A stretch of 64,000 nt of DNA, taken from Anaerolinea sp. (GTDB lineage: Bacteria; Chloroflexota; Anaerolineae; Anaerolineales; Villigracilaceae). Position numbers and translations under genes: made by a program. The first letter of the stretch is position 1. Each line of letters opens with the position of its first letter. Where the stretch lies: NCBI GenBank assembly GCA_020723805.1, contig DYID01000001.1:204811-268810 (forward strand), written 5' to 3'. A model generated the notes under the pieces. The model did not search any database. It saw nothing but the letters and a program-made list of their open reading frames with translations, and was not told the DNA's origin. Shown one piece after another: positions 43,317-52,600 of this stretch.

Positions 43317-43355
43317 TTTGCCGCAGCGGAGACGAAAAGCCCTCGCTGCGGCAAA
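43317..43355. repeat. 12-bp hairpin between gntR and korA
   Basis: TTTGCCGCAGCG (43317-43328) and CGCTGCGGCAAA (43344-43355) are perfect inverted repeats with a 15-base loop. In the transcript running from gntR to korA the hairpin lies just before the korA ribosome site. No U-tract follows, so attenuation by termination is unlikely; RNA processing or a protein site is possible. Confidence 0.65.
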
Positions 43356-43359
43356 TGGT

Positions 43360-44034
43360 TTATGGTCTTTGATAGAGGAGGTCGGTGTGCGCAATCAGCG
43401 CACGATACCCTTCCTCGTAATTGCCGTTGCAAATTGCATCCACCATTTGTTGGTGGTAACGCCAGACTTCCTGCAAGTATTCATACCCGCCGGTGAACAC
43501 ATTCAAGCCGACGGTCTCATACGCGTCCCAGTAGGCTTCCAGGATGCCCGTCACGAACGGATTCTCGAGACGGCTGTAAATGAGCAGGTGCAGGGTGCGG
43601 TGTTCTTCATGAGGGACGCGAATTGGGGAGCCTTGCAGTTTTTCGAAGGCGCGCGTAATCAGGGAGTGCAGTTCGGTTTTGTCCTCTTGTGTGAGTTTGC
43701 GAACTGCCTCATCCCAAAACGCCGCTTCGACATGGTTGCGCAATTCGGAATATTTGCGAAAGTGCTCGCTATGGAGCGCAAGGGCATACCCAAGACTTTG
43801 ACGAACCGCCGGCGCGAAGGAATATTCTTTGCGCCTCATTCCCAGCCGCGGCTTGACTTCCACCAACCCAAGCGCGCGCGCCACTTCGAGTTGTTCCCGC
43901 AAACTGGCGATGCTGACGCCTAATTCCTCGCTCAGTTTCTTGAGCGGCGGCAGTCCGTTTTCCACTTCCTGATGGGTGGCAAGGTAGCGGAGAAATTCGG
44001 AAATTTCGAGGGAATTTCGGTCTCGGGTTGCCAT
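43360..44034 (-). CDS. GntR/FadR-family transcriptional regulator
   Basis: The 224-residue protein has an N-terminal winged helix (LPPLKKLSEELGVSIASLREQLEVARALGLVEVKPRLG region, recognition part LGVSIASLREQLEVA) and an all-helical FadR-type ligand domain with metal/ligand residues such as H156-region EEHRTLHLLIYSRLENPF and YHQQMVDAICNGNYE. It stands 60 bases before korA on the same strand, so it probably regulates the oxidoreductase operon. A candidate operator-like ATTAATCAGATAAATC occurs upstream at about 44042-44057. Confidence 0.88.
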   Translation of the reverse strand: MATRDRNSLEISEFLRYLATHQEVENGLPPLKKLSEELGVSIASLREQLEVARALGLVEVKPRLGMRRKEYSFAPAVRQSLGYALALHSEHFRKYSELRNHVEAAFWDEAVRKLTQEDKTELHSLITRAFEKLQGSPIRVPHEEHRTLHLLIYSRLENPFVTGILEAYWDAYETVGLNVFTGGYEYLQEVWRYHQQMVDAICNGNYEEGYRALIAHTDLLYQRP

Positions 44035-44088
44035 AGTTACGATTAATCAGATAAATCAGAGTATATGACGGTTTTTGTTGCAGGTCAA

Positions 44089-44136
44089 GGTCAAGAAAAA
44101 CAAAAACTGGCGAGGGGATGAACCTTCGCCAGTTTT
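44089..44136 (-). terminator. terminator downstream of secF
   Basis: AAAACTGGCGA (44103-44113) and TCGCCAGTTTT (44126-44136) form an 11-base stem. On the minus strand it is followed by TTTTTGTTTTTC, a good U-tract. It separates the secDF operon from the gntR-kor operon. Confidence 0.85.
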
Positions 44137-44160
44137 GCATTCTTTTGTTTCAGAGTAGGA

Positions 44161-45069
44161 TTACGCCGCGGCGGGTTTGCGGAACCAGGTCTTCCACTCG
44201 CGGTTTTCCCACAGCACGAGGATGGGCGCGGCGATGAAGATGGATGAATACGTTCCGCTCAAGAGACCGATGAGCAGGATGCCGGCAAATTCGCGCAGGG
44301 TGATTCCGCCGAACATGGCAAGCGCCAGCAGGAGGAATTCCACGGTCATCAACTGTGTGTTGATCGAGCGCTGGAGCGTTTGCACGATGGAGTGGTTGAC
44401 GAGGGTTTCGAAATCGAGGCGGCGGTAGATGTTCGAGTTCTCGCGGATGCGGTCGAACACCACGATGGTATCCTGCATGGAGAAGCCGATGACGGTCAGC
44501 AGGGCGGTGAGGAAGAGCGAGTCGATTTCCCAGCCCCACAGCACGCTGCCGATGGCGGTTGCGCTGAAGATGATGGCAACATCGTGGATCATGGCGAGGA
44601 TGGCGCAGATGCCATAGCGGAAGGCATGCGTCACACCGCGGAACGACCAGGCGATGAACAACACCACCAGCAGGGAAGAGACAATCACCGCCAGCGTGCC
44701 GCGCGAGGTCACCTGTTCGCCGATGCTGGGACCCACGCTGTCAAAGCGGACGACGTTGGTCTGCCCGATTTTCTGGTTTAAGGCAGTGAGAACTGCATCG
44801 CGGTCTTCATTGCTAAGGAATTGCGAGCGGATGATGTAACTGCCGGTATTGCTGGCTTGCACTTGTACATCCTGTATACCTGCTTCCTCATACACAGCGA
44901 TAATTTCGCTTGTTTGGGGATTTTTTCCCGTAAAGGTGACCTCCAACAGGCTTCCACCGGTAAAGTCAATGGAAAGCGGGATGCCGCGGAAGACTATGAT
45001 GCCCACGCCAACCAGGATGATCAGCAGGGACAGCCCAAAGAAGTAGTAGCGTTTTCCAAGAATATTCAT
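44161..45069 (-). CDS. secF: protein translocase subunit SecF
   Basis: The 302-residue protein has six membrane helices with the SecF signature GIPLSIDFTGGSLLEV after the first helix, the LFIAWSFRG segment, and SMQDTIVVFDRIRENSNIYRR with the proton-path aspartate. It works with SecD to drive protein export using the proton gradient. I chose the ATG at 45069; a longer frame to 45135 overlaps secD heavily. The gap to secD is 13 bases. Confidence 0.95.
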   Translation of the reverse strand: MNILGKRYYFFGLSLLIILVGVGIIVFRGIPLSIDFTGGSLLEVTFTGKNPQTSEIIAVYEEAGIQDVQVQASNTGSYIIRSQFLSNEDRDAVLTALNQKIGQTNVVRFDSVGPSIGEQVTSRGTLAVIVSSLLVVLFIAWSFRGVTHAFRYGICAILAMIHDVAIIFSATAIGSVLWGWEIDSLFLTALLTVIGFSMQDTIVVFDRIRENSNIYRRLDFETLVNHSIVQTLQRSINTQLMTVEFLLLALAMFGGITLREFAGILLIGLLSGTYSSIFIAAPILVLWENREWKTWFRKPAAA

Positions 45070-45082
45070 ATCGTCCAACTTC

Positions 45083-46453
45083 CTAAATGCCGAACCAGCG
45101 TTCGAGGTTTTTCGGTTTGAAGATATCCAGCGCAAGCGCCAGCAGAGAATGCGTGATGAACAGCGAAGAGAACAAACTGATGACCACGCCGATCGCCAGC
45201 GTCAGCGAGAAGCCCTTGACGATGGTGGCGCCGAAGGCGCTGCCAAACCAGAACAGGATGGCGGCGGTGATGAGCGCGGCGATGTTCGAATCGCGGATGG
45301 AGGGCCACGCACGGCTCCATGCCTGACCGAACGCCTGCTTCATCGTCCGCCCGGAGCGCAACTCCTCTTTCAACCTTTCGAAGACGAGGATGTTTGCGTC
45401 CAGCGCGGAGCCGGTGCTGAGCATGATGCCAGCGATGCCGGGCAGGGTCATGGTCACGCCGATCAGTTTGAAGACCGCAAACAGGATGACCGCGTACATC
45501 AAAATGGACAGGTTCGCCGTGATGCCGGGCAGGCGGTAGTAGATGCCCATGAACAGCAGGACGATGGTGAAGCCGATCAAGCCCGCTATGAGACTGCGCT
45601 GCAGGGAGTCCGCGCCGAGGGTGGGACCAATGATGCGCGTCTCCACCACCTTCAAGGGGATGGGCAGGGAACCGTATTTCAGTTGAACCGCCAAAGCGTT
45701 GGCTTCTTCCGCCGTGAAACTGCCTGTGATTTGACCCGCCCCGTCAGGAATCGCGTTTCTGATGCTCGGCGATGAAATGACGCGTTTATCGAGAGTGATG
45801 GTGAGGTATTTACCCACATTGGCGGCGGTGTGCTCGCCGAAGATTTTTGCGCCTTCGGGTGTGAGAGTAAAGTCAATGGCGTAGTTGGTGCCGAGGTTGT
45901 CGGGGGCAACGGCGACGCTCTTGATGTCCTTGCCGGTCATGACGGTGTGATAAATGGGCTGTTCGCTTCCTCCGTCAGCGGCGGGGGTGGGGAGCGCAGC
46001 CGGGTCGAGCCCATAATCGGTTCGGAGGATGTCACCTTCTTTCGGCTGGTAGTCGCCGGTGTCTACGAATTCGAGCAAGCCCGTCTGCTGGATGATGTCG
46101 AGGATAGCGTTCGCATCAGAGGCGCCGGGGAATTCGCCCACGATGCGGCGTTCGCCTGCCACTTGAATCAAGTTTTCGCTTACGCCCAGGGCGTTGGTGC
46201 GGTTTTCGACGATGCTCCGCGCGGTTTCCATTTCATCGGCGGAGATCTTGGTTGTTTCCGGCAGGTCGGCTTCCAGAAGCACCTGCAAACCGCCTTGCAG
46301 GTCCAGACCGAGGCGGGCAGTTGTGTTCAACTGAAACAGGGTGGAACCGTCCCGCGGATTAGTGAACTTGATTTCATTGCTCAAGTCCACCCATAGGGCA
46401 AGCCCCACGATGACAAGGATGAGAATGATGCGGTTGGTTAGATTTCGTATCAT
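45083..46453 (-). CDS. secD: protein translocase subunit SecD
   Basis: The 456-residue protein has one N-terminal helix, a periplasmic part with TARLGLDLQGGLQVLLEA and SIVENRTNALGVSENLIQ, and five C-terminal helices with GSALDANILVFERLKEELRSG carrying the essential aspartate. The chain is shorter in the periplasmic part than in enteric SecD. GGAG lies 10 bases before the ATG. It is cotranscribed with secF. Confidence 0.95.
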   Translation of the reverse strand: MIRNLTNRIILILVIVGLALWVDLSNEIKFTNPRDGSTLFQLNTTARLGLDLQGGLQVLLEADLPETTKISADEMETARSIVENRTNALGVSENLIQVAGERRIVGEFPGASDANAILDIIQQTGLLEFVDTGDYQPKEGDILRTDYGLDPAALPTPAADGGSEQPIYHTVMTGKDIKSVAVAPDNLGTNYAIDFTLTPEGAKIFGEHTAANVGKYLTITLDKRVISSPSIRNAIPDGAGQITGSFTAEEANALAVQLKYGSLPIPLKVVETRIIGPTLGADSLQRSLIAGLIGFTIVLLFMGIYYRLPGITANLSILMYAVILFAVFKLIGVTMTLPGIAGIMLSTGSALDANILVFERLKEELRSGRTMKQAFGQAWSRAWPSIRDSNIAALITAAILFWFGSAFGATIVKGFSLTLAIGVVISLFSSLFITHSLLALALDIFKPKNLERWFGI

Positions 46454-46620
46454 GCAATGGGTTCTCCACTCAAAAAAATGCCAGCCGGAGGCTGGGCGGC
46501 GGTCATTATACTCCCGTTGACGAGGGGTGGGTAGGACGAGTTCGGGATGAGCAGCGGGGTTTGTCTTTGCATACCGGGATGCGGTGTTGCGGCGCAAAAC
46601 CCGACGGTGAGAAGCAATTT

Positions 46621-46986
46621 TTATGCAAAGAATTCGTTCAGCGCGTTCAATGCCGTTTGCAAGACTTGCTTGGGGGTCAGGTTGTCCGTGTCAATCACAA
46701 TTTGAGCGTGTGTGCGGGCATGCGCGAGGCGGCGGAGTTGCTCTTCGTAATCCTTTGGCTGCCAGTCCAGCCGGCGGCGGGCGGTGCTGACGGGGTAAGA
46801 GGCGTGCAGGTAGATGAGGATGTCGGGCTTGGCAATGACCTGCCACATGGACGGGACGTAGGAATGCTCTTGGGCAATGTGGCGGCAGACATAACCGTGT
46901 TGTTCGAGACCCGCGATGAGCGTGGACTTTCCCGATCCACACGGACCGACCACGCCAATCAGCGGACGTTTACTGGGAGGCTCCAT
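46621..46986 (-). CDS. small P-loop ATPase/kinase-like protein
   Basis: The 121-residue protein has a Walker A loop GVVGPCGSGKSTL near the start and a helix with RRRLDWQPKDYEEQLRRLAHAR, with DILIYLHASYP as the second strand. It resembles small nucleotide or shikimate-type kinases but matches no named family I can assign. AGGA lies about 10 bases before the ATG at 46986; a longer frame from 47061 would overlap the phosphatase gene. It follows the SpoIIE-type phosphatase gene after 61 bases. Confidence 0.65.
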   Translation of the reverse strand: MEPPSKRPLIGVVGPCGSGKSTLIAGLEQHGYVCRHIAQEHSYVPSMWQVIAKPDILIYLHASYPVSTARRRLDWQPKDYEEQLRRLAHARTHAQIVIDTDNLTPKQVLQTALNALNEFFA

Positions 46987-47047
46987 CAGCGATGATCCTG
47001 CACGATGAGGCAAGTGAACCTGGGATGCCCATACTGCCTGCGAGGGT

Positions 47048-47767
47048 TCATGTCCGCGCAAAGCCTTCGATGGGCAGGCGCACGGTCATGCGGCGGACGT
47101 TGTCGCCGGTTCGCGGCATGACTTTGAGCGCCACCACGCTGATGTCGTCGGCGGGGCGGTTGTCGTCGAGCATGACGGCGTGTGCGAGGAGCGTATCGGC
47201 GATGTTTTGCGGCGTGGGGTCCTGGTCTTCGAGCATGGATTGCAGGACCTCCATGGCGTTCATCGGCTGTCCGCGCCGCTCCCCGGCGTGGACGAGACCA
47301 TCCGTGTAGAGGATGACGGTCAGCCCGGGTTCGATTTCGATTTCGGTGATGGAGGGGCGCACTTCGCGCGAGACGCCCAGCGGCGTGCTTTCCGAGTCGA
47401 TGCGGTCAATCTGCATGTTGCGGCAGATGAACATGGGGGAGGGGTTGTTGCGGGTCAGCACGATGGTGCCGCTGTGCAGGTCAATGGAGGCGATGTTGAG
47501 CGTGCAGATGACCTTGCCGCGCTTGTCGGTGAAGAGCGCGTCGGATGCGGCGCGGGCGGCGGCGCCGTCGCGGACGCCCTCCGCCAGCAATCCAATCACT
47601 TTGCGGACGACCATCTGCGAGACGGCTTTGGCGCCGCGCCCCGATGTCTGCCCGTCTGCCAATACCACCGAAAGCCCTCCGTTGGGGCGTTCGATGACTT
47701 CCAGCGTATCGCCGCTTTCTGAAGTGGCGTATTTGTTGACCTTGGCAACCGCGATTTGAACTTCCAT
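47048..47767 (-). CDS. SpoIIE/PP2C-type serine phosphatase
   Basis: The 239-residue single-domain protein has the PP2C-like metal motifs VVLADGQTSGRGAKAVSQ, LTVILYTDGLVHAGE and DDNRPADDISVVALKV, all with their aspartates. Such phosphatases usually dephosphorylate STAS-type anti-sigma antagonists. The only STAS gene in the window is at 3052-3393, far away, so a link is speculative. There is no sensor domain. Confidence 0.85.
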   Translation of the reverse strand: MEVQIAVAKVNKYATSESGDTLEVIERPNGGLSVVLADGQTSGRGAKAVSQMVVRKVIGLLAEGVRDGAAARAASDALFTDKRGKVICTLNIASIDLHSGTIVLTRNNPSPMFICRNMQIDRIDSESTPLGVSREVRPSITEIEIEPGLTVILYTDGLVHAGERRGQPMNAMEVLQSMLEDQDPTPQNIADTLLAHAVMLDDNRPADDISVVALKVMPRTGDNVRRMTVRLPIEGFART

Positions 47768-47810
47768 GCCCTCATTTTACTATGGAGTCGGAAGTTTGCA
47801 TTCCGCGCAG

Positions 47811-48791
47811 TTACCCGCTGATTTTGTACGTCAGCGCCTCATAGGCTTGGCGGATTTTGCGTTTGCTATCCTCGGTCAGTTTTTTGTCCACCGCTTCGAT
47901 GACCTCATTCAGGTTCGAGATGTTCGTGGTGCCAAAGACACAACTCGCCACTTTTTTGTTTTCCAGGATATAGGCGAAGGCGGCTTGCGCCGGCGACATT
48001 TCGGTGATGGAAGCCAGCGTTTCCCGCATTGCTTTGGAATGTTTGGCAAGGCGGCGGCTCGATGGGCGTAACAGGGAGCGCGCCAGGTACCAGAAGAAGG
48101 AGCCGCTGCTGAGGGAGCCGATTTTGCCCCTCACCAGATGCCCCTGCGCCAGAACCGTTCCCGCCACGACGCCAATCCCCGCCGCGTGTAACTTGTCTAT
48201 GACCGGTTCACGGTCCAGTTGCAGGACGTTGTAGTCAATTAACACCATGTCGAAGTGTTCAGGGTGTTCGGCAATGAACAGCATATCGGCTTCTTTATGC
48301 GTGTTGACGCCAAGATACTTGAACATTCCCCGCTGTTTCATTTTTGCCAGCCGTTCGAGGAGCGGTTCGCTCATCTGCGCCTGGGTGATGCCGTGCAGTT
48401 GGAAGATGTCGAGGTAGCCGCATTTCAAATTTTCGAGCGACTCGCGGCAGGAACGCTCGATGGCGTCGGGAGAAAAGTCTTTGGTCTCGCCGCGCCGCAG
48501 GGACAGCACTGGGCTTCTGCCGATGACCGATCCGCCTTTGGTGGAAACGATGACGCGGGAGCGGTCGTTGCTTTTGAGAATCCCTTGGAGGATGCGCCCC
48601 AGACGCGGCTCGGCATTGAAGTTCGAATAGTTGTGTCCCGTATCGAAGAAGTTGACGCCGCGCTCGAACGCCTCATGGATGATGGCGGCGGCTTGCTTTT
48701 CGGAAAACATTTTATCCCCCCAAAAGGCGGAACACCCGACGGCTATTTCAGAGACCATCAAGCCGGTTCTGCCCAGTTTACGATAGTTCAT
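47811..48791 (-). CDS. aldo/keto reductase
   Basis: The 326-residue TIM-barrel protein has the AKR catalytic set: aspartate and tyrosine in NFFDTGHNYSNF, lysine in VIVSTKGGS and histidine in DIFQLHGIT. The NADPH site is in FGTTNISNLNEVIEA. It reduces an aldehyde or ketone; the substrate is unknown. It stands alone, with short gaps on both sides. Confidence 0.92.
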   Translation of the reverse strand: MNYRKLGRTGLMVSEIAVGCSAFWGDKMFSEKQAAAIIHEAFERGVNFFDTGHNYSNFNAEPRLGRILQGILKSNDRSRVIVSTKGGSVIGRSPVLSLRRGETKDFSPDAIERSCRESLENLKCGYLDIFQLHGITQAQMSEPLLERLAKMKQRGMFKYLGVNTHKEADMLFIAEHPEHFDMVLIDYNVLQLDREPVIDKLHAAGIGVVAGTVLAQGHLVRGKIGSLSSGSFFWYLARSLLRPSSRRLAKHSKAMRETLASITEMSPAQAAFAYILENKKVASCVFGTTNISNLNEVIEAVDKKLTEDSKRKIRQAYEALTYKISG

Positions 48792-48876
48792 TTGTCAGCC
48801 TTTCCGTTTGCCGCTTTATGAAAATTCACCCAGCCGCCTTGCCGGCAGGTTGAGATACGGACCCCTGCCGCAGGAG

Positions 48877-49296
48877 TTAATCCCATGGGTCGAAAATTTC
48901 GACCCCCGTTCCGTCGAAATCAGAAACATTCCTTGTGACGAGGATCAAGCCTCGTTCCAGCGCGCTGGCGGCAATCAGGGCGTCAACGGCGGGGATTGTT
49001 TGTCCTTTTAATTCCAGGCGGGCAATTATTTTTCCCCACAACATCAGGATATTGGCGTCCAATTCGATCAGATTATCCTGGAAGCGAATCAGCAATTCGT
49101 TCTCCAGCCAATCGGTCAATTCCTGTTTTCTCTTCGAGTTCGGCAGTTTTTCCACACCCTTGGCAATTTCCCCAATGGTAATGACGCTTAAAAAAACGCC
49201 ATCAGGATCAACCGAATCAATCCACGCCAAGACTTTCGGGTTGGGTTGTTTGGCGACCAACTCTGAAATGACACAGGTATCGAGCAGGTATTTCAT
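48877..49296 (-). CDS. vapC: VapC-type PIN-domain ribonuclease toxin
   Basis: The 139-residue protein has the PIN acidic residues D6 (LLDTCVISEL), E43 (ITIGEIAKGVEKL), D105 (PAVDALIAASA) and D126/D128 (TRNVSDFDGTG). VapC toxins cut RNA to halt growth. Its ATG overlaps the antitoxin stop by four bases, the usual arrangement. All catalytic residues are present. Confidence 0.93.
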   Translation of the reverse strand: MKYLLDTCVISELVAKQPNPKVLAWIDSVDPDGVFLSVITIGEIAKGVEKLPNSKRKQELTDWLENELLIRFQDNLIELDANILMLWGKIIARLELKGQTIPAVDALIAASALERGLILVTRNVSDFDGTGVEIFDPWD

Positions 49297-49547
49297 AATT
49301 TGGCGTCGGGGCGCGGAAGGCTTTTGTCGCGTTTGAGATTCAAGTCAACCTTTGTGAGCGGAGAAGCGCGGAAAAATTCCGAGAGTTTGGTTTGGGATTG
49401 TTTCATCCGCATGTATTCCTTGTAGGACATGATGATGACCGCTTTTTCCCCCCGGCGCGTGATGAGTTGTGGTCCCTGTTTCAAGGCACGCTCGATGACT
49501 TCGCTGAATTTATTCTTCGCATCCTGCACTTGCCAGATTGTACGCAT
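49293..49547 (-). CDS. Phd/YefM-family antitoxin
   Basis: The 84-residue protein starts with the Phd/YefM DNA-binding domain (WQVQDAKNKFSEVIERALKQGPQLITRRGEKAVIIMS region, marked by QDAKNKFSEVIERA), followed by a C-terminal tail that wraps the toxin (KLSEFFRASPL). It neutralises VapC and represses its own promoter, where a palindrome lies at 49560-49574. AGGAG-like CAGGAG precedes the ATG. Confidence 0.92.
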   Translation of the reverse strand: MRTIWQVQDAKNKFSEVIERALKQGPQLITRRGEKAVIIMSYKEYMRMKQSQTKLSEFFRASPLTKVDLNLKRDKSLPRPDAKL

Positions 49548-49559
49548 AAGACGCTCCTG

Positions 49560-49602
49560 TCTAGTCTGGCTAGATTATAGCCTCGCGGCTGGGTGAAGTC
49601 AA
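49560..49602 (-). promoter_or_regulatory. vapBC promoter with operator palindrome over the start site
   Basis: On the minus strand TTGACT (49597-49602) and TATAAT (49574-49579) are separated by exactly 17 bases, the best sigma-70-type promoter in the window. The palindrome TCTAG-N5-CTAGA (49560-49574) overlaps the transcription start and the edge of the -10 box, the expected place for toxin-antitoxin autoregulation. Confidence 0.8.
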
Positions 49603-49613
49603 TCAGGGATGCC

Positions 49614-52600
49614 TTACATCCCCAGCCACCTTGCCGCCTCGCGCGGCAGGTTTGCGGCAGGTCCCTGTTTGGCGGTGCATTGCGGCAGGGACTCGAGGAA
49701 CAGCCGCCCGTATTGTTTCGTCAATACGCGGCGGTCGAGGATGGCAACCACGCCGCGGTCCGATTGGGTGCGGATGAGGCGTCCAAATCCCTGGCGGAAT
49801 TTGAGGATCGCTTCGGGCAGGTAATACTGGTTGAAGGGGTCTTCGTACATTTCAGAGCGCGCCGCGATGAGCGGGTCGGTGGGTACGTCGAAGGGCAGTT
49901 TGGTGATGACGACCACCGAGAGCGCCTCGCCCGGCACGTCCACGCCTTCCCAGAAGGACTTGGTTCCCAGCAGCACCGCGCGTTCGGTGGTTTTGAACGA
50001 TTCGAGCAGGGCGTTCGGCGAAGCGCCGTCACCCTGTTCATAGACGTAAATCTCCTCGCGCGCCAGCGGAGCGGTGATGGCTTGCGCGGTCTTCTTCAGC
50101 GCCGCGTAGGACGTAAACAGCACCAGCATCCGTCCGCCGGTGGCTTTGGCAGTGTGAAGAATGATTTTGTTGAGCGCCTGTTCGTAGCCGTTCTGATTCG
50201 GTTCGGGGATGTCGTTGGCGATGTAGAGCAGCGCCGCGCTCTCGTAGTCGAAAGGCGAGCCAAGCTGCATCTCGTCCGCTTCGTCTGCGCCGAGGACGTT
50301 GCGCAGGTATTGGAATTCGCCGTGGGCGGTCAGCGTGGCGGAGGTGAGGATGACTGAGCGTTTCTCGTGCCACAGGTATTTTTCCACCAAACCTGCCACG
50401 CTCAACGGCGCGGCATTGAGCGAGAGGCGGTTTTGGTTGGGCTGGACTTCGATCCAATACACCGTGCCTGCGTTCGGTTTGCTGATCATGCCGGTGATGT
50501 TGGCTTCGGCTTCGGTCAGGCGGCGCGTGATGTTGCTGATGTCGCCCATCACGTCTTCGAGTTCGTCGTGACCTTCCGCGTAGAGTTCCCCGGCGGCTTT
50601 GTAAATTTCGCCGAGGTCGGTCAGCAGGTTTCGCAGTGTTTCGCCGGTGACATCCCACGCCATTTCCACCTCGTCCCAGTAGGGCAGGGTGCGCGTGGCA
50701 GGCAGGATGCGCATTTGCCAGGCGTAGTTCGATTGCGGCTGTCCCTCGCGTTGAATGCGCGCGAACTCACCGAGCACGTTGAAGAACTCGCGGTTCATCT
50801 GCTCGATGCGGAAGGCTTTGTCGGTGGCGCGGCTGACTTTTTGCTGGAGCAAGCCCAAGTCTGAGGGGCGAAGCGTTTCGCTCGTCTCGGCAAGCAGGCG
50901 TCCCAGCACGCCGCTGTTCGTCCCGCCGACTTCCTTCATCATCCGTTCCAAATCGAATTGACTCAATTTGAACGAGAGCGCGTTGGTGGTGGCGGCTTCG
51001 AGGTGATGACCTTCGTCAATGATGAGGTGTGAATACTCGGGCAGGACCTTGCTCCCCGTGGCGACATCCGACAACAGGAGAGCGTGATTGACCACCAGCA
51101 CGTGTGCAGACTGTGATGCGGTCTTGGCGCGGTAGAAGGGACACGCCCCGCCCGTGCGTTTGATGCACGTTTCGGTTGTACACGCATCATCCTCCGCCGA
51201 AAGTTGATTCCACACCTCGCGCTCGGTCGGTCCCGTGAGATTGATCTCGCTTCGATCTCCGCTCGAATTGTTCAACTGCCAGACCAGAACTTTTGCCAGC
51301 ACGCGCATTTCGTCCGCGTTTTTGGGACCGTAATGGCGCATGTTTTCGAGTTTGCGCGGGCAGAGGTAGTTCGAGCGCCCCTTGAGGACGGAGAAACGGA
51401 AATCGAGATTCAATGCCTGACTTAAATTAGGCAGGTCGCGCTGAGTGAGTTGGTCTTGCAGGTTGATGGTGTTGGTGGAGACGACGACGCGCGTGTTGTT
51501 TTGCAGGGCGAACAATGCGGCGGGGATGAGGTAGGCAAATGAGTTATGGACTACGATGTCATTGGCGACAAAATTTGGTTCGCCATCCATTGTCAAGTCA
51601 AACGTTTCTGCTTCGCCGGCTGGTTCGATTGCCACAATGCGATCCCAGTACAGGTCTGATGTCGCCATTTCCATCAATGCGGGCGCCATTAAATAGTTTC
51701 CGATTGCCAGCATTTTGTCCCGGCTGATCTCTCGGCTACGATCGGACGATACAGTGCAGGCTGTACGAATTTCATGCCATGACGCCCTCATCCTGCGTCT
51801 CTCTTGATTGATATATTCCCAAGCCTGAACTGGAAGCAAATCATCGTTGGGGTTATGCTTTCTCTTCCCGTTCGTATCATGCCATGCGTCAAGAGAGCGT
51901 TTTCGCTTCCCGACCATGTACCTGCCGACAGTCTGCCAGAAGGTGCGTTTGCTGTGAATATCCAGAATTGCCAGATGCCACGAGTCGAAACGTTTTCCCT
52001 TCAATAGGGTGGGTTTGTAGCGCACGCGGGCAATGATGCCCAATCTGAGGAGGAGATGTTGAATATCAGAGATAAGTTGTTCCGATGCTGATGAAATCGA
52101 GATGTTGCCTCTTGATGTTTCAATGCAGCCGTCGGTCACCCAGAGCCCAGCCAGCAGGGCGGAAATGGTTTCTTGGTCAGCCAGGAAATAGACAGGGGGA
52201 ATGGTTTTTGTCCGCGCGTCCCGCCCCAGCAAGTCCAGCTTTTCAAGCAAGACATTCAGACCGCTGCGTTCGTGTCCCATCAGGCTTAGGCGTCTGAAGC
52301 CGTAATGTCCTGTGGCTTTGTGTTGAGTCATCTTCACATTCCCAAGTTTTTCCACACTTTGACGGAATGCTTCGATAACTTCCACATCGAAATTCGTGAA
52401 CGATAATGAATCGGGATATCCGAGCCCGCCGTCGCCAATCATGGCGCCAATGACAAAAGCCTCGTGCAAAGGATGAGACAGAGCGCCGGCGGGAAGGCTG
52501 CGTATCGTGGCGATCCGATCGCCAACTTTGAGCTCGCCCAGAGTTTGCCAGCCGTTGAAGGTCAAAAATGGGTGGTTGGCAGTAGCCGTGATTTTTCGTC

